55,130 nt of DNA from Bacteroidales bacterium (GCA_017553625.1 JAFZKP010000015.1:1-55130), one strand, 5' to 3'. Counted from the first letter of the stretch, positions 43,584 through 51,886 are shown. Made by a program: numbers and translations. The notes: a model not told the origin generated them from the letters alone.

Positions 43584-44756
43584 TTAAAAATCCCGTTGGG
43601 ATAACGCATGCGTTATCCATAACATCGTTTCCATTCCGATTTTCATCGCATTTTCATCAATATCAAAATTGGATGTATGTTGTTTAGAATAAATACCTTT
43701 TTCAGGATTTGAAGTACCCAGACGATAGAAACATGCAGGCACTTTATGCGAATACCAGGCAAAGTCCTCGGCAGTCATCAGCTGAGGTAAATTTTTAACC
43801 TTATTTTCACCCAGAATCTCTTTCGCGAAAGCGGCACATTTTCCTGTCAGTTTCTCATCATTTTTCAATGAAGGATAGCCTTGTTCGATGAAGACATCAG
43901 CCTTGCAACCATATTCTGACGCAACCTCTTTAGCAACCTTTAAAATATTATCTTTCAATAATTTACGCTTCTCTTCATCGAATGTGCGCATGGTGCCTTT
44001 CAGATTCACTTCGGAAGGAATCACGTTATAGGTTCCTTCCGCCATGAAACCGCCAAACGCCAATAAAACGTCGCCATTTTCAGGATACAATTCCGACAAT
44101 TTTGTCACAATTTTCGCTGCAGCGAGAACCGCATTGTCGCGCTCGGCGGGTTTTGCTGCATGACCTCCCCTGCCCTTCACGGTAATATTAACCTCATCCG
44201 ACGATGCCATGTAGGCTCCGGCATGAAAACCGACTTCACCGCAAGGCAAATCAGGGTAAACGTGCTGCCCGATAATCAAATCCACGCCATCAAGAACGCC
44301 TTCTTTAATCATCAACGAAGAGCCTCCAGGAAGTTTTTCCTCGCCAGGCTGGAAAATAAGCTTTATCGTGCCAGAAAAATTGTCTTTCAGATCATTGAGA
44401 ATGAAAGCAGTGCCAAGAAGCATCGCAGTATGGGCATCATGTCCGCAGGCATGCATCACTCCTTCGTTGACAGAACGATAAGGAAGGTCTGTGGTTTCTT
44501 GGATTGGCAACGCGTCCATGTCAGCGCGCAATGCAATTACTTTTTTGCCTGTGCACGTTCCTTTTATTGTCGCAACCACTCCATATCCGGCAACATTCGA
44601 TTGATATTCAATATTTTTTGAAGCAAGACATTTCTTTATGAGTTCTGCGGTTTCTTTTTCACAAAAGCTCAATTCGGGGTGCTGATGAAGCTGCCGGCGG
44701 ATTGCCACAACATCATCAAAATACGCGTCACTCTTGGCTTTTATCAATTGCTTCAT
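43584..44756 (-). CDS. M20 family metallopeptidase/amidohydrolase
   Basis: About 390 residues, cytoplasmic. It matches the M20D amidohydrolase group (IAA-amino-acid hydrolase, N-acetyl-diaminopimelate deacetylase): RQLHQHPELSFCEKET at the N terminus, the metal ligands in MHACGHDAHTAMLLG, the FQPGEE motif with catalytic Glu-Glu, then GQHVYPDLPCGEVG and the dimerisation domain. The substrate (N-acyl amino acid or peptide) is not predictable. The last residues (MLWITHALSQRDF) and the stop come from a 20-bp palindrome, GGATAACGCA and its complement (43599-43618). ATG 44756 is chosen; the longer frame starts at TTG 44777, inside the -7 box. It is divergent from the carboxyltransferase gene. Confidence 0.88.
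   Translation of the reverse strand: MKQLIKAKSDAYFDDVVAIRRQLHQHPELSFCEKETAELIKKCLASKNIEYQSNVAGYGVVATIKGTCTGKKVIALRADMDALPIQETTDLPYRSVNEGVMHACGHDAHTAMLLGTAFILNDLKDNFSGTIKLIFQPGEEKLPGGSSLMIKEGVLDGVDLIIGQHVYPDLPCGEVGFHAGAYMASSDEVNITVKGRGGHAAKPAERDNAVLAAAKIVTKLSELYPENGDVLLAFGGFMAEGTYNVIPSEVNLKGTMRTFDEEKRKLLKDNILKVAKEVASEYGCKADVFIEQGYPSLKNDEKLTGKCAAFAKEILGENKVKNLPQLMTAEDFAWYSHKVPACFYRLGTSNPEKGIYSKQHTSNFDIDENAMKIGMETMLWITHALSQRDF
43599..43618. repeat. 20-bp palindrome forming the C-terminus of the M20 gene
   Basis: GGATAACGCA and its complement, with near-complementary flanks GTTG/ATAAC. On the minus strand it encodes WITHALS; the stop lies 10 bp further on. Confidence 0.85.
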
Positions 44757-44770
44757 TTTTAATTTTATTT

Positions 44771-44803
44771 TTTGCAAAAATAAGAAAAATATTAGTACCT
44801 TTG
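44771..44803 (+). promoter_or_regulatory. Promoter of the carboxyltransferase gene
   Basis: TTTG (44771-44774), 21-base spacer, TACCTTTG (44796-44803). It overlaps the minus-strand -7 box of the M20 operon, so the two divergent promoters may compete. Confidence 0.75.
44775..44782 (-). promoter_or_regulatory. -7 promoter box of the M20-nucleosidase operon
   Basis: TATTTTTG on the minus strand, 18 bases before ATG 44756; it excludes the TTG at 44777 as start. Confidence 0.5.
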
Positions 44804-44847
44804 CGCTCCAAATGTAAGAGTCGAAAAAAAATTAAATAAACATAGAA

Positions 44848-46614
44848 ATGAAAAAGGAAGTTAAATTCAGTCTTGTCTATCGCGACATGTGGCAAAGCTC
44901 AGGCAAATATGTGCCTCGCAAGGACCAATTGGAACAGATTGCGCCCCTCATAATCGACATGGGATGTTTTGACCGTGTCGAGACCAACGGTGGCGCCGCC
45001 GAACAGGTGAACCTGCTTTATGGCGAGAACCCGAACCCTTCTGTACGTGCCTTCACCGCCGCTTTGCACAAGGGCGGCATAGAGTGCCACATGCTTGACC
45101 GCGCCCTCAACGCATTGAGAATGAACCCAGTGCCAGCCGATGTGCGTCAGCTGATGTATAAAGTGAAAAAAGCCCAGGGTGTCGACATCACACGTATCTT
45201 CTGCGGCTTGAACGACGTGCGCAACATCATCCCGTCGATTCAGTGGGCTAACGAAGCCGGTATGATTTCGCAGGCTGCCATGAGCATCACATATTCTCAG
45301 GTGCACAACGCCGACTATTACATCGAAATGTCGGAAAAACTCATCGAAGCGGGTGCAAAGGAAATCGCATTGAAGGACATGGCGGGCGTAGGTCGTCCTG
45401 TCACTTTGGGCAAGATAGTGAACCATATCAAGACGCAGCATCCTGATATTAAGGTACAGTATCACGGTCACACAACACCTGGTCTCTCCATGGCATCTGT
45501 CCTCGAGGTCTGCAAGGCTGGCTGCGACTACATCGACGTGGCAATGGAACCGCTCTCATGGGGCACCGTCCATCCAGACGTAATCAGCGTACAAGCAATG
45601 TTGAAAGACGCAGGTTTCCTTGTGAAAGACATCGACATGAAGACTTACATGGCGGCACGCCACATGACACAAACCTTCATCGATGACTTCCTCGGCTACT
45701 GGATCGACCCACGTAACCGTTACATCAACTCACTTTTGTTGGGTTGCGGTCTCCCAGGCGGTATGATGGGCTCGCTCATGGCCGACCTCAAGCCGGTGCA
45801 CGCCGCTATCAACATGAACCGTAAAAACCAGGGACTACCTGAACTCAGCGAAGACGAGATGCTCGTAGAACTCTTTACAGAAGTTCAGAGTATATGGCCT
45901 AAACTCGGCAACCCGCCATTAGTGACTCCATTCAGCCAGTACACCAAGAACATCGCCTTGATGAACCTCTTCGCGCTCAGCAAGGGCGAGCCTCGTTACG
46001 AATCTTCTATCGACCCTGCAGCATGGGACATGATTCTTGGCAAAGCCGGAAAACTCCCTGGCACTCTTGCTCCAGAAATCGTGGAACTCGCTAAGAAGAA
46101 AGGCTTCGAGTTCTTCACTGGCAACCCGCAGGACAACTACCCTGACGCACTGCCACATTTCATCGAGATGATGGAAAAAGAAGGCTGGGACCGCGGTCAG
46201 GACGACGAAGAGCTGTTCGAGTTCGCAATGCACGAAAAACAATATCGTGAATACAAGTCAGGCGAGGCAAAACGCCGCTTCAACCAGGAGCTCGAGGCTA
46301 AGATGCAAGCCAAGGCAGAGAAGAGCGGCATGACCGTCAACCTCGACGACCTCAGAAAGATGCGCCACCCGAATGCCGAGGCTATCACCTCACCAGTGAG
46401 CGGTCGCATCATCTGGGAACTCGACGCTTACGAGAAGTCGATACCGCCTGCGACAGGCACAAGATACAACGAAGGAGACACCTTCTGCTACGTGCAGACA
46501 CCTTACGCTCCTGAAGAAATCAAGACCAACTGGAGCGGCAAACTCGTGGAGGTCATCGCCGAACAGGGCAAGGTCGTGAAAAAAGGCGACATTTTGGCGT
46601 TTATCGAAAAATAA
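44848..46614 (+). CDS. Carboxyltransferase (oxaloacetate decarboxylase alpha/pyruvate carboxylase B-like) with a biotinyl domain lacking the lysine
   Basis: 588 residues. The N-terminal ~300 residues form a carboxyltransferase TIM barrel: YRDMWQSSGKYVPRKDQL, the KDMAGVGRP block with the Lys usually carbamylated, the metal-binding QYHGHTTPGLS, and VAMEPLSWGTVHP. Then comes the conserved C-terminal carboxylase domain, and finally a biotinyl-like hammerhead (about 505-588: TSPVSGRIIWE...GKVVKKGDILAFIEK). The usual AMKM is replaced by TPYA (FCYVQTPYAPEEIKTNWSG), so there is no lysine at the biotin site; the arginine-containing RGQN segment of the barrel is also divergent. It may use a separate biotin carrier or have lost biotin-dependent carboxyl transfer. 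A standard promoter lies in front and a 28-bp palindrome acts as terminator behind. Confidence 0.85.
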   Translation: MKKEVKFSLVYRDMWQSSGKYVPRKDQLEQIAPLIIDMGCFDRVETNGGAAEQVNLLYGENPNPSVRAFTAALHKGGIECHMLDRALNALRMNPVPADVRQLMYKVKKAQGVDITRIFCGLNDVRNIIPSIQWANEAGMISQAAMSITYSQVHNADYYIEMSEKLIEAGAKEIALKDMAGVGRPVTLGKIVNHIKTQHPDIKVQYHGHTTPGLSMASVLEVCKAGCDYIDVAMEPLSWGTVHPDVISVQAMLKDAGFLVKDIDMKTYMAARHMTQTFIDDFLGYWIDPRNRYINSLLLGCGLPGGMMGSLMADLKPVHAAINMNRKNQGLPELSEDEMLVELFTEVQSIWPKLGNPPLVTPFSQYTKNIALMNLFALSKGEPRYESSIDPAAWDMILGKAGKLPGTLAPEIVELAKKKGFEFFTGNPQDNYPDALPHFIEMMEKEGWDRGQDDEELFEFAMHEKQYREYKSGEAKRRFNQELEAKMQAKAEKSGMTVNLDDLRKMRHPNAEAITSPVSGRIIWELDAYEKSIPPATGTRYNEGDTFCYVQTPYAPEEIKTNWSGKLVEVIAEQGKVVKKGDILAFIEK

Positions 46615-46621
46615 TTTTACT

Positions 46622-46658
46622 GTAGGGGCAAAAAATTTTTCGCCCCTACATTTTTTTT
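46622..46658 (+). terminator. Terminator formed by a 28-bp palindromic element
   Basis: GTAGGGGCAAAAA...TTTTTCGCCCCTAC (46622-46649) followed by a run of eight T. The palindromic element serves as an intrinsic terminator 7 bp after the carboxyltransferase stop. Confidence 0.8.
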
Positions 46659-46659
46659 A

Positions 46660-46667
46660 TATATTTG
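46660..46667 (+). promoter_or_regulatory. -7 promoter box of the Omp28-like gene
   Basis: TATATTTG immediately after the palindromic terminator, 27 bases before the ATG. Confidence 0.55.
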
Positions 46668-46694
46668 CATGTTAAACATTTAAAATAATAGCAC

Positions 46695-49016
46695 ATGAAA
46701 AAAACTTTACTATTCATTGCAGCAATTCTGATGTCAGTATCAGTATTTGCACAGACAAGAACATCTTTCATCAGTGAGCATTTTGACGGCTCATCGATGC
46801 CATCGGGATGGCAGGTGTCAGGTTCAGGAACAAGCAACTGGAGCATTTCCGCGACACAGAACGCCGGCGGCGAAGCCAACGAGCTTCTCCTTGCATGGAG
46901 CCCGCAGTTCAACGGAACATCACGTATGGTGATGCCTGCTGTCGACCTCACAGGAGTCTCAAGTGTGGTGGTAAACTTCAAACACGCTCTCGACAACTAC
47001 TCCGGCGGCCACACCCTCGGCATCGCGACATCATCCGATGGCGGCACCACATGGAATGACGCATGGTCACAGAACTACAGCTCAAGCAGCTCATGGACAG
47101 TGTCTCAGAACATCACTACTCCAGACATGGGCAACAGCAACGTGAAGTTCTGTATTTACTACACAGGCAACAGCTACAACATCAACAACTGGTATTTCGA
47201 CGACATTGAGATTTTCTCACAAGAGAACCTCGACCTCGCCTTGAACAGCATCAACGTCAACCCGACACTGGGCGCCGGCAGCACTGATGTTAAAGTATCT
47301 GTTTCAAACAAAGGTATCACAGCAATCAACAACTTCACTTTGTCATATCAGTTTGAAGGCATGGATGAAGTTGAAGAGACCTTCAGCACAACTCTCGCCT
47401 CTCTGGCCTCAACACAGGTGACATTTGGAGTTCCTACAACTTTAACTCCAGGCACATATCTGCTTACTGTCAACGTGGTTGCAGTGAACGGCGGTGATGA
47501 CGACGACCCGTCAAACAACACCCTTGAAAAGACCATCAGCGTATCTCTTGGCTCAACACAGAGAATCCCAATGATCGAGCATTTCTCGAGCTCAACATGC
47601 GGTCCATGCGTCAGCGTGAACACCACTATGGGCAACCTTACAAATGCAAACCCTGGCAAATTCACCTATACAAAATATCAGATGAACTGGCCTGGCAACG
47701 GCGACCCATACTACACTGAAGAAGGTGGCGTTAGAAGAGTATTCTACGGCGTGAACGCAGTGCCTAATGTATGCCTCGAAGGAACAAATCTTGGCGCAAC
47801 ATCTGTATCACAAAACCAATTGGATGGGGCTTACAACACACCTTCATTTGCTGACGTGAGAGGTTCATTCAATATCAGTGGCAACACTATCACCGTTAAA
47901 GTCGACTTCATGTCATTCTATAATATGACCGCTGAAAAAGCCTTCGTTACAGTAAATGAGAAAGTGACTACAGGCAACGTCGGAACCAATGGTGAGACCT
48001 CATTCCACCACGTATTCATGAAATTCTTGACCTCATCATCAGGCAATGTCCTCAACATCCCTGCAGGCGAATGCCAACACTTTGAATTTACACAAGATTT
48101 GTCATCAACACACGTTGAGGAAATGACCGACCTCGAAGTCGCTGCTTGGATTCAGAATATTTCAACACACGAGGTTATCAACAGCCACTTCATGTATGAA
48201 TACACCGACATCCACCCGTATCCTGTTCAGAACCTCTCAGTGACATTGGATGAAGGCACATTGACAGCCACATGGCAAGCTCCTGAAGGCGGCAACGCAT
48301 TGAGCTACAACGTTTATATCAACGGCGAGCTGGCAGAAAACACCACAGCCACAGAATTCACAGCCAATGTGACATCAGATTTCAATGCCGTAGCCGTTGA
48401 AGCAGTTTACACAAACGACATGACATCTGTGAAAATGGTCAAAACAGCTCAAGCACCTGCAACAGAACTCACTCTCAGCGCAACAAACATTGTGTTCGAC
48501 GAGATGACCGAAGAGAAACATCTCACAATCACAAACAACACTGCAGAAGATGTCACAATCACAGAGATAGCTGAAAATCCAGAGACAGAATACCTCGCAA
48601 TCGAATTTGAAGGACAGATTGTTCTTCCATACGTGCTTGCACAAGGCGAAAGCATGCAGGTCAACATCGCTCCAGCATTAGTCGACAGAGCTCAGGTCAC
48701 AACATTCATCAACATAGTTTCGTCTGTTGGAACACAGAGCGTCAATGTGACCGTCGATTCTTCATGGTATGATGGCATCGGTGAAAACAACAGCAGCTAC
48801 GAAATCTATCCTAACCCGACAGAAAATAGCATCGTTGTCAAAGGCAACAACATCAACGAAGTGGAAGTCTACAACCTCTGCGGACAGAAATTGATGTCAG
48901 TCATCGGTTCACAAAACGTCAACGTCAACATGAACTCACTCAATTCAGGCGTTTACATGGTGAAGGTCATCGACAACAACGGCAACGCAACAATAAATAA
49001 AATAGTTAAAAAATAG
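46695..49016 (+). CDS. T9SS-exported Omp28-like protein with jelly-roll, thioredoxin-like and FnIII modules
   Basis: 773 residues. Signal peptide 1-19 (ISVSVFAQ-like, MSVSVFAQ), a choice-of-anchor J/cleaved-adhesin-type module (ISEHFDGSSMPSGWQVSGSG to WYFDDIEI), an Ig-like CARDB module (LGAGSTDVKVSVSNKGI), then an Omp28-type thioredoxin-fold domain opening EHFSSSTCGPCVSVNTTMGN. The CGPC motif is the thioredoxin active-site sequence. An FnIII-like module (VQNLSVTLDEGTLTATWQAPEG) and a T9SS type A tail (YEIYPNPTENSIVVKGN, ending NKIVKK) follow. It is predicted to be a surface-attached or secreted thiol-active protein; whether it is redox-active or only structural is open. It ends next to an octamer repeat array. 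Confidence 0.88.
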   Translation: MKKTLLFIAAILMSVSVFAQTRTSFISEHFDGSSMPSGWQVSGSGTSNWSISATQNAGGEANELLLAWSPQFNGTSRMVMPAVDLTGVSSVVVNFKHALDNYSGGHTLGIATSSDGGTTWNDAWSQNYSSSSSWTVSQNITTPDMGNSNVKFCIYYTGNSYNINNWYFDDIEIFSQENLDLALNSINVNPTLGAGSTDVKVSVSNKGITAINNFTLSYQFEGMDEVEETFSTTLASLASTQVTFGVPTTLTPGTYLLTVNVVAVNGGDDDDPSNNTLEKTISVSLGSTQRIPMIEHFSSSTCGPCVSVNTTMGNLTNANPGKFTYTKYQMNWPGNGDPYYTEEGGVRRVFYGVNAVPNVCLEGTNLGATSVSQNQLDGAYNTPSFADVRGSFNISGNTITVKVDFMSFYNMTAEKAFVTVNEKVTTGNVGTNGETSFHHVFMKFLTSSSGNVLNIPAGECQHFEFTQDLSSTHVEEMTDLEVAAWIQNISTHEVINSHFMYEYTDIHPYPVQNLSVTLDEGTLTATWQAPEGGNALSYNVYINGELAENTTATEFTANVTSDFNAVAVEAVYTNDMTSVKMVKTAQAPATELTLSATNIVFDEMTEEKHLTITNNTAEDVTITEIAENPETEYLAIEFEGQIVLPYVLAQGESMQVNIAPALVDRAQVTTFINIVSSVGTQSVNVTVDSSWYDGIGENNSSYEIYPNPTENSIVVKGNNINEVEVYNLCGQKLMSVIGSQNVNVNMNSLNSGVYMVKVIDNNGNATINKIVKK

Positions 49017-49020
49017 TTGT

Positions 49021-49065
49021 TCAGTTAGTCAGTTAGTCAGTTGATCAGTTAATCAGTTGACTAAC
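49021..49065. repeat. Octamer repeat array, left arm (about 5 units)
   Basis: TCAGTTAG, TCAGTTAG, TCAGTTGA, TCAGTTAA, TCAGTTGA in tandem after the stop of the T9SS gene. Reverse-complementary in unit to the right array at 49114-49193. Confidence 0.9.
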
Positions 49066-49073
49066 AAAACATT

Positions 49074-49108
49074 AAAAAAGTCTCTTGAAATCTCAAGAGA
49101 CTTTTTTT
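49074..49108. terminator. Bidirectional terminator between convergent genes
   Basis: AAAAAAGTCTCTTGA, loop AATC, TCAAGAGACTTTTTT: a near-perfect stem with A- and T-tracts, centred between the two octamer arrays. Confidence 0.9.
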
Positions 49109-49113
49109 ATATA

Positions 49114-49193
49114 TAACTGACTAATTGACTAACTGATTAACTGACTAACTGATTAACTGACCAACTGATTAACTGATTAACTGATTAACTGAA
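49114..49193. repeat. Octamer repeat array, right arm (10 units)
   Basis: Ten tandem octamers, consensus TAACTGAY. The last units overlap the 3' end of the cysteate synthase-like gene, whose stop TAA (49177-49179) and codons VQLIS are array sequence. Confidence 0.9.
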
Positions 49194-50466
49194 CGAAGTT
49201 CTTGATTTCTTCTTTGCTGGCGTTTACGCTAAAAACGTGATTTGGTTTCAGATACCACACATCATTGTGCTGTTTGAACAGCTTCTCGCCACCGCCAGTG
49301 ATGTTGAGCATGATAATGTCGTCAGCCTTAACCTGTTTGTTTTCAACAGCCTGGATGAGCGAAGCCGTCGCCACGCCTGCCGCATGGTAGATGTCGATGC
49401 CTTCGTGTTCCTCGAACAAATCGCAAGCCCTCTGTGCCTCGTCGTTGGTGACAGCAAAGAATTCGCCGTCGGTATCAACCATTGCGTCATACAATCCTCC
49501 TGCCAGCGAATACGGTGGTTTGCGGTTTGACAATACCTTTGCACAGATTTCGCTCGCGTCTTTACGCGCCTGCTCCGCATCATACGGCAGCAACGCCCTT
49601 GAATGCGCCTTCCACGCGTCATACATAGGAGTGAACGGCCTGTTCTGCGACACAAAAATCCTTGCTTTGTTCGCGCCGAAGCGTCCGTCCTCAATGAAAC
49701 GCAGGTTCGCCTCCCATGCCGCGATGGCTCCCGTGCCGCTTCCCACAGCCTGGAAATAATAATCCGGGATACGCCCGATAAACGTGGTCGCCGACATCAT
49801 CGTGGTGCTCATGCCATCACGACGCGCGATGTTCTTGGCGCCGCCCTCAGCGAAGAAGCCGTCCATCTCACAGACGATATTCCCTAAATTAATCGCATCG
49901 AAATAATCGCTGCCACTCTCGGTGCAAAGCAGTTTCACACAAGGATTCAATGGTTTCTCAAACCACAACGCGTCGATGTTATCCTCCGGAACCGTCAGCA
50001 AAAGCTTGATATTGTTGTCGGAACACACCTGAGCGAACGCACGCGCCGTGTTACCCGCCGACGACACCACCATCACCTGCTCGCGAAGCTTGTCGTCAAG
50101 ACGCGCGCATACAGTATAAGCCTCCGTCTCCTTGAAGGAGCAGGTGCGCATACGAGCGCCAATCATCGGGAAATAACCGTTGAACGTGATGTATAAGTTG
50201 TTGAGTCCTAACTTTTTAGCAAGTTTCTCACTTTTATATGTCACAGGACAAGACGCGCCTTTCAAAACGTTTTTAATCGGCATCCAGTCGGCAAAACGGT
50301 ACAATCCCTCGTTTTCCTCTTTCACCTCAAGCTGTTTTTTCTCATAAATTGCACGGATAAGGCTCGGTTTCTCGCTGTTCGGAAAGTCAAGAATCCAGCC
50401 AGTGTCATCACCAACGCGGCCGTCAGCAACGCATTTCACCTGGTATTTCGTCGGAATAAAAGTCAT
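49177..50466 (-). CDS. Cysteate synthase-like PLP enzyme (threonine synthase superfamily)
   Basis: About 429 residues, fold type II PLP enzyme. It resembles archaeal cysteate synthase (phosphoserine plus sulfite to L-cysteate) more than ordinary threonine synthase: RTCSFKETEAY with the PLP lysine, SSAGNTARAFAQV, DYFDAINLGNIV, ARRDGMSTTMMSA, YYFQAVGSGTGAIAAWEA, PPYSLAGGLYDAMVDTDG and LNITGGGEKLFK. The identification is from remembered family sequence, so the substrate is inference; threonine synthase is the main alternative. In Bacteroidota, L-cysteate made this way can feed sulfonolipids (capnine type). The start is ATG 50466: the longer frame's TTG lies in the -7 promoter box (TAATTTTG). The C-terminus runs into an octamer repeat array. 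Confidence 0.8.
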   Translation of the reverse strand: MTFIPTKYQVKCVADGRVGDDTGWILDFPNSEKPSLIRAIYEKKQLEVKEENEGLYRFADWMPIKNVLKGASCPVTYKSEKLAKKLGLNNLYITFNGYFPMIGARMRTCSFKETEAYTVCARLDDKLREQVMVVSSAGNTARAFAQVCSDNNIKLLLTVPEDNIDALWFEKPLNPCVKLLCTESGSDYFDAINLGNIVCEMDGFFAEGGAKNIARRDGMSTTMMSATTFIGRIPDYYFQAVGSGTGAIAAWEANLRFIEDGRFGANKARIFVSQNRPFTPMYDAWKAHSRALLPYDAEQARKDASEICAKVLSNRKPPYSLAGGLYDAMVDTDGEFFAVTNDEAQRACDLFEEHEGIDIYHAAGVATASLIQAVENKQVKADDIIMLNITGGGEKLFKQHNDVWYLKPNHVFSVNASKEEIKNFVQLIS

Positions 50467-50487
50467 AGTTTTTCTGTTTTGAAGCTG

Positions 50488-50495
50488 CAAAATTA
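50488..50495 (-). promoter_or_regulatory. -7 promoter box of the cysteate synthase-like gene
   Basis: TAATTTTG on the minus strand, 22 bases before ATG 50466. Confidence 0.55.
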
Positions 50496-50587
50496 GTAAA
50501 ATAATTTACTATTTTTTAAAAAATGAATAAAAAAATGAAGCGCGTTTAAATTTTTCAAAAATATGTCAGGCATTCGTTTTATTTTTA

Positions 50588-50595
50588 TATCTTTG
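50588..50595 (+). promoter_or_regulatory. -7 promoter box of the C1 peptidase operon
   Basis: TATCTTTG, 31 bases before the first C1 peptidase ATG; -33 not clear. Confidence 0.55.
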
Positions 50596-50625
50596 TAGTT
50601 TGAAAAAATCTATAAAATTTAAAAC

Positions 50626-51804
50626 ATGAAAAACTTAAAAAGTATAATTTTATTAGCGTTTGCGATGGTTATAGCCGTCCCTATGCTGGCTCAGAAAGAG
50701 GAAAAAGCCGTCTATCAGTTTACCGACGAGACGATAGCCCCTCACACTATCGTACAGAACCAAGCCCAGTCAGGTACCTGCTGGTGCTTCGCCGGAACAG
50801 GATTTGTTGAGGCGGAGATTCTCAAGAAATACAACAAGACCTTGAACCTTTCGGAAATGTTCTTCGTACGTTGGGCATACCAGCAGAAATTCAAGAGATT
50901 TGTGAGCATGCACGGCACCGTCGGTCTCAGCTGCGGCGGCGAGGTCATCGACGTGCTTTACGCCTTGAATGACGCAGGTATGATTACCGAAGAATCCTAC
51001 AGCGGACTGCTGCCAGGCGAAGAGAAACACTGCCACTGGGAACTGCAGAACGCCATCGAGAGCTACGCCAAAGTGGTGACAAAGAAAAGCAACGGGCGCA
51101 TCCTTTACGAGATTTATCCGCAAGTCGTCGAGTCAATTCTTGACGGATACCTCGGAAAACTGCCTCAAAGATTCGATGCCAAAGGCTTTGCCAAGAAATA
51201 CAAACTCAACATCGAGGATTATATCCAGTTCTCGTCATTCACCGACAAGAAACTCTACAAGCCTTTCATCCTTGAGATTCCAGACAACTGGACCAACACC
51301 ATGACTTACAACATGCAGTTTGACGAGATGATGGCGGAAGTCGACAACGCCCTCAAAAACGGCTACACAGTGGGTTGGGCACAGGACGTGAGCGACAAGG
51401 GCTTTTCTCGCAAGGCAGGCGTGGCAATCGTCCCCACCGACGATGTCAATGTCATCCGCGACAGCGACCCGAAAAAATTCAAGAAAATGACTGACGAAGA
51501 GATTCTTGAAGGCATATATTCATTTGAAAATGTGATTCCTGAAAAAGAAGTTACTGCTGAGATGCACCAGACAGCTTACAACGACTGGAGCACCGGCGAC
51601 GACCACAGCATGCTCATCGTCGGCATCGCACACGACCAGAACGGCACCAAATATTATAAGGTGAAAAACTCATGGGGCGAGACAGGGCCATACAACGGAT
51701 TCTGGTACTGTTCAGAACAGTTTGTGAAGCTCCACACCGTATTCTTCACAGTGAACAAAGCCGCTTTGACCGAAGGAATGAAAAACAAACTTTCAATTAA
51801 GTAA
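50626..51804 (+). CDS. Exported C1 peptidase (bleomycin hydrolase/aminopeptidase C-like), first copy
   Basis: 392 residues, signal peptide 1-22 (AVPMLAQ), then a papain-fold peptidase of the C1B group. The active site is Gln48, Cys52 in QSGTCWCF, His327 in GDDHSMLIVG and Asn348 in VKNSWG. C1B enzymes (PepC, bleomycin hydrolase) are usually cytoplasmic hexameric aminopeptidases; a signal peptide suggests a periplasmic or outer-membrane-associated role here. The C-terminus ends KNKLSIK; the second copy ends RKKLGIK, so the family's C-terminal tail is kept. It is followed by a paralog 82 bp downstream; that gap holds a 28-bp palindrome. Confidence 0.93.
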   Translation: MKNLKSIILLAFAMVIAVPMLAQKEEKAVYQFTDETIAPHTIVQNQAQSGTCWCFAGTGFVEAEILKKYNKTLNLSEMFFVRWAYQQKFKRFVSMHGTVGLSCGGEVIDVLYALNDAGMITEESYSGLLPGEEKHCHWELQNAIESYAKVVTKKSNGRILYEIYPQVVESILDGYLGKLPQRFDAKGFAKKYKLNIEDYIQFSSFTDKKLYKPFILEIPDNWTNTMTYNMQFDEMMAEVDNALKNGYTVGWAQDVSDKGFSRKAGVAIVPTDDVNVIRDSDPKKFKKMTDEEILEGIYSFENVIPEKEVTAEMHQTAYNDWSTGDDHSMLIVGIAHDQNGTKYYKVKNSWGETGPYNGFWYCSEQFVKLHTVFFTVNKAALTEGMKNKLSIK

Positions 51805-51821
51805 TTGCATTAAAACAACAG

Positions 51822-51849
51822 GTAAAGACGCGATTCATCGCGTTTCAAC
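51822..51849. repeat. 28-bp palindromic element between the two C1 peptidase genes
   Basis: GTAAAGACGCGAT...ATCGCGTTTCAAC, near-perfect; matches the copies in the vWA gene. It could form an RNA hairpin between the two cistrons. Confidence 0.85.
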
Positions 51850-51886
51850 AAATCGAACAATATCGTAATAATCAAATAATTAAAAA

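Noticed and set aside
49021-49193. CRISPR array
   Set aside because: Contiguous octamers with no spacers; simple tandem arrays in inverted orientation.
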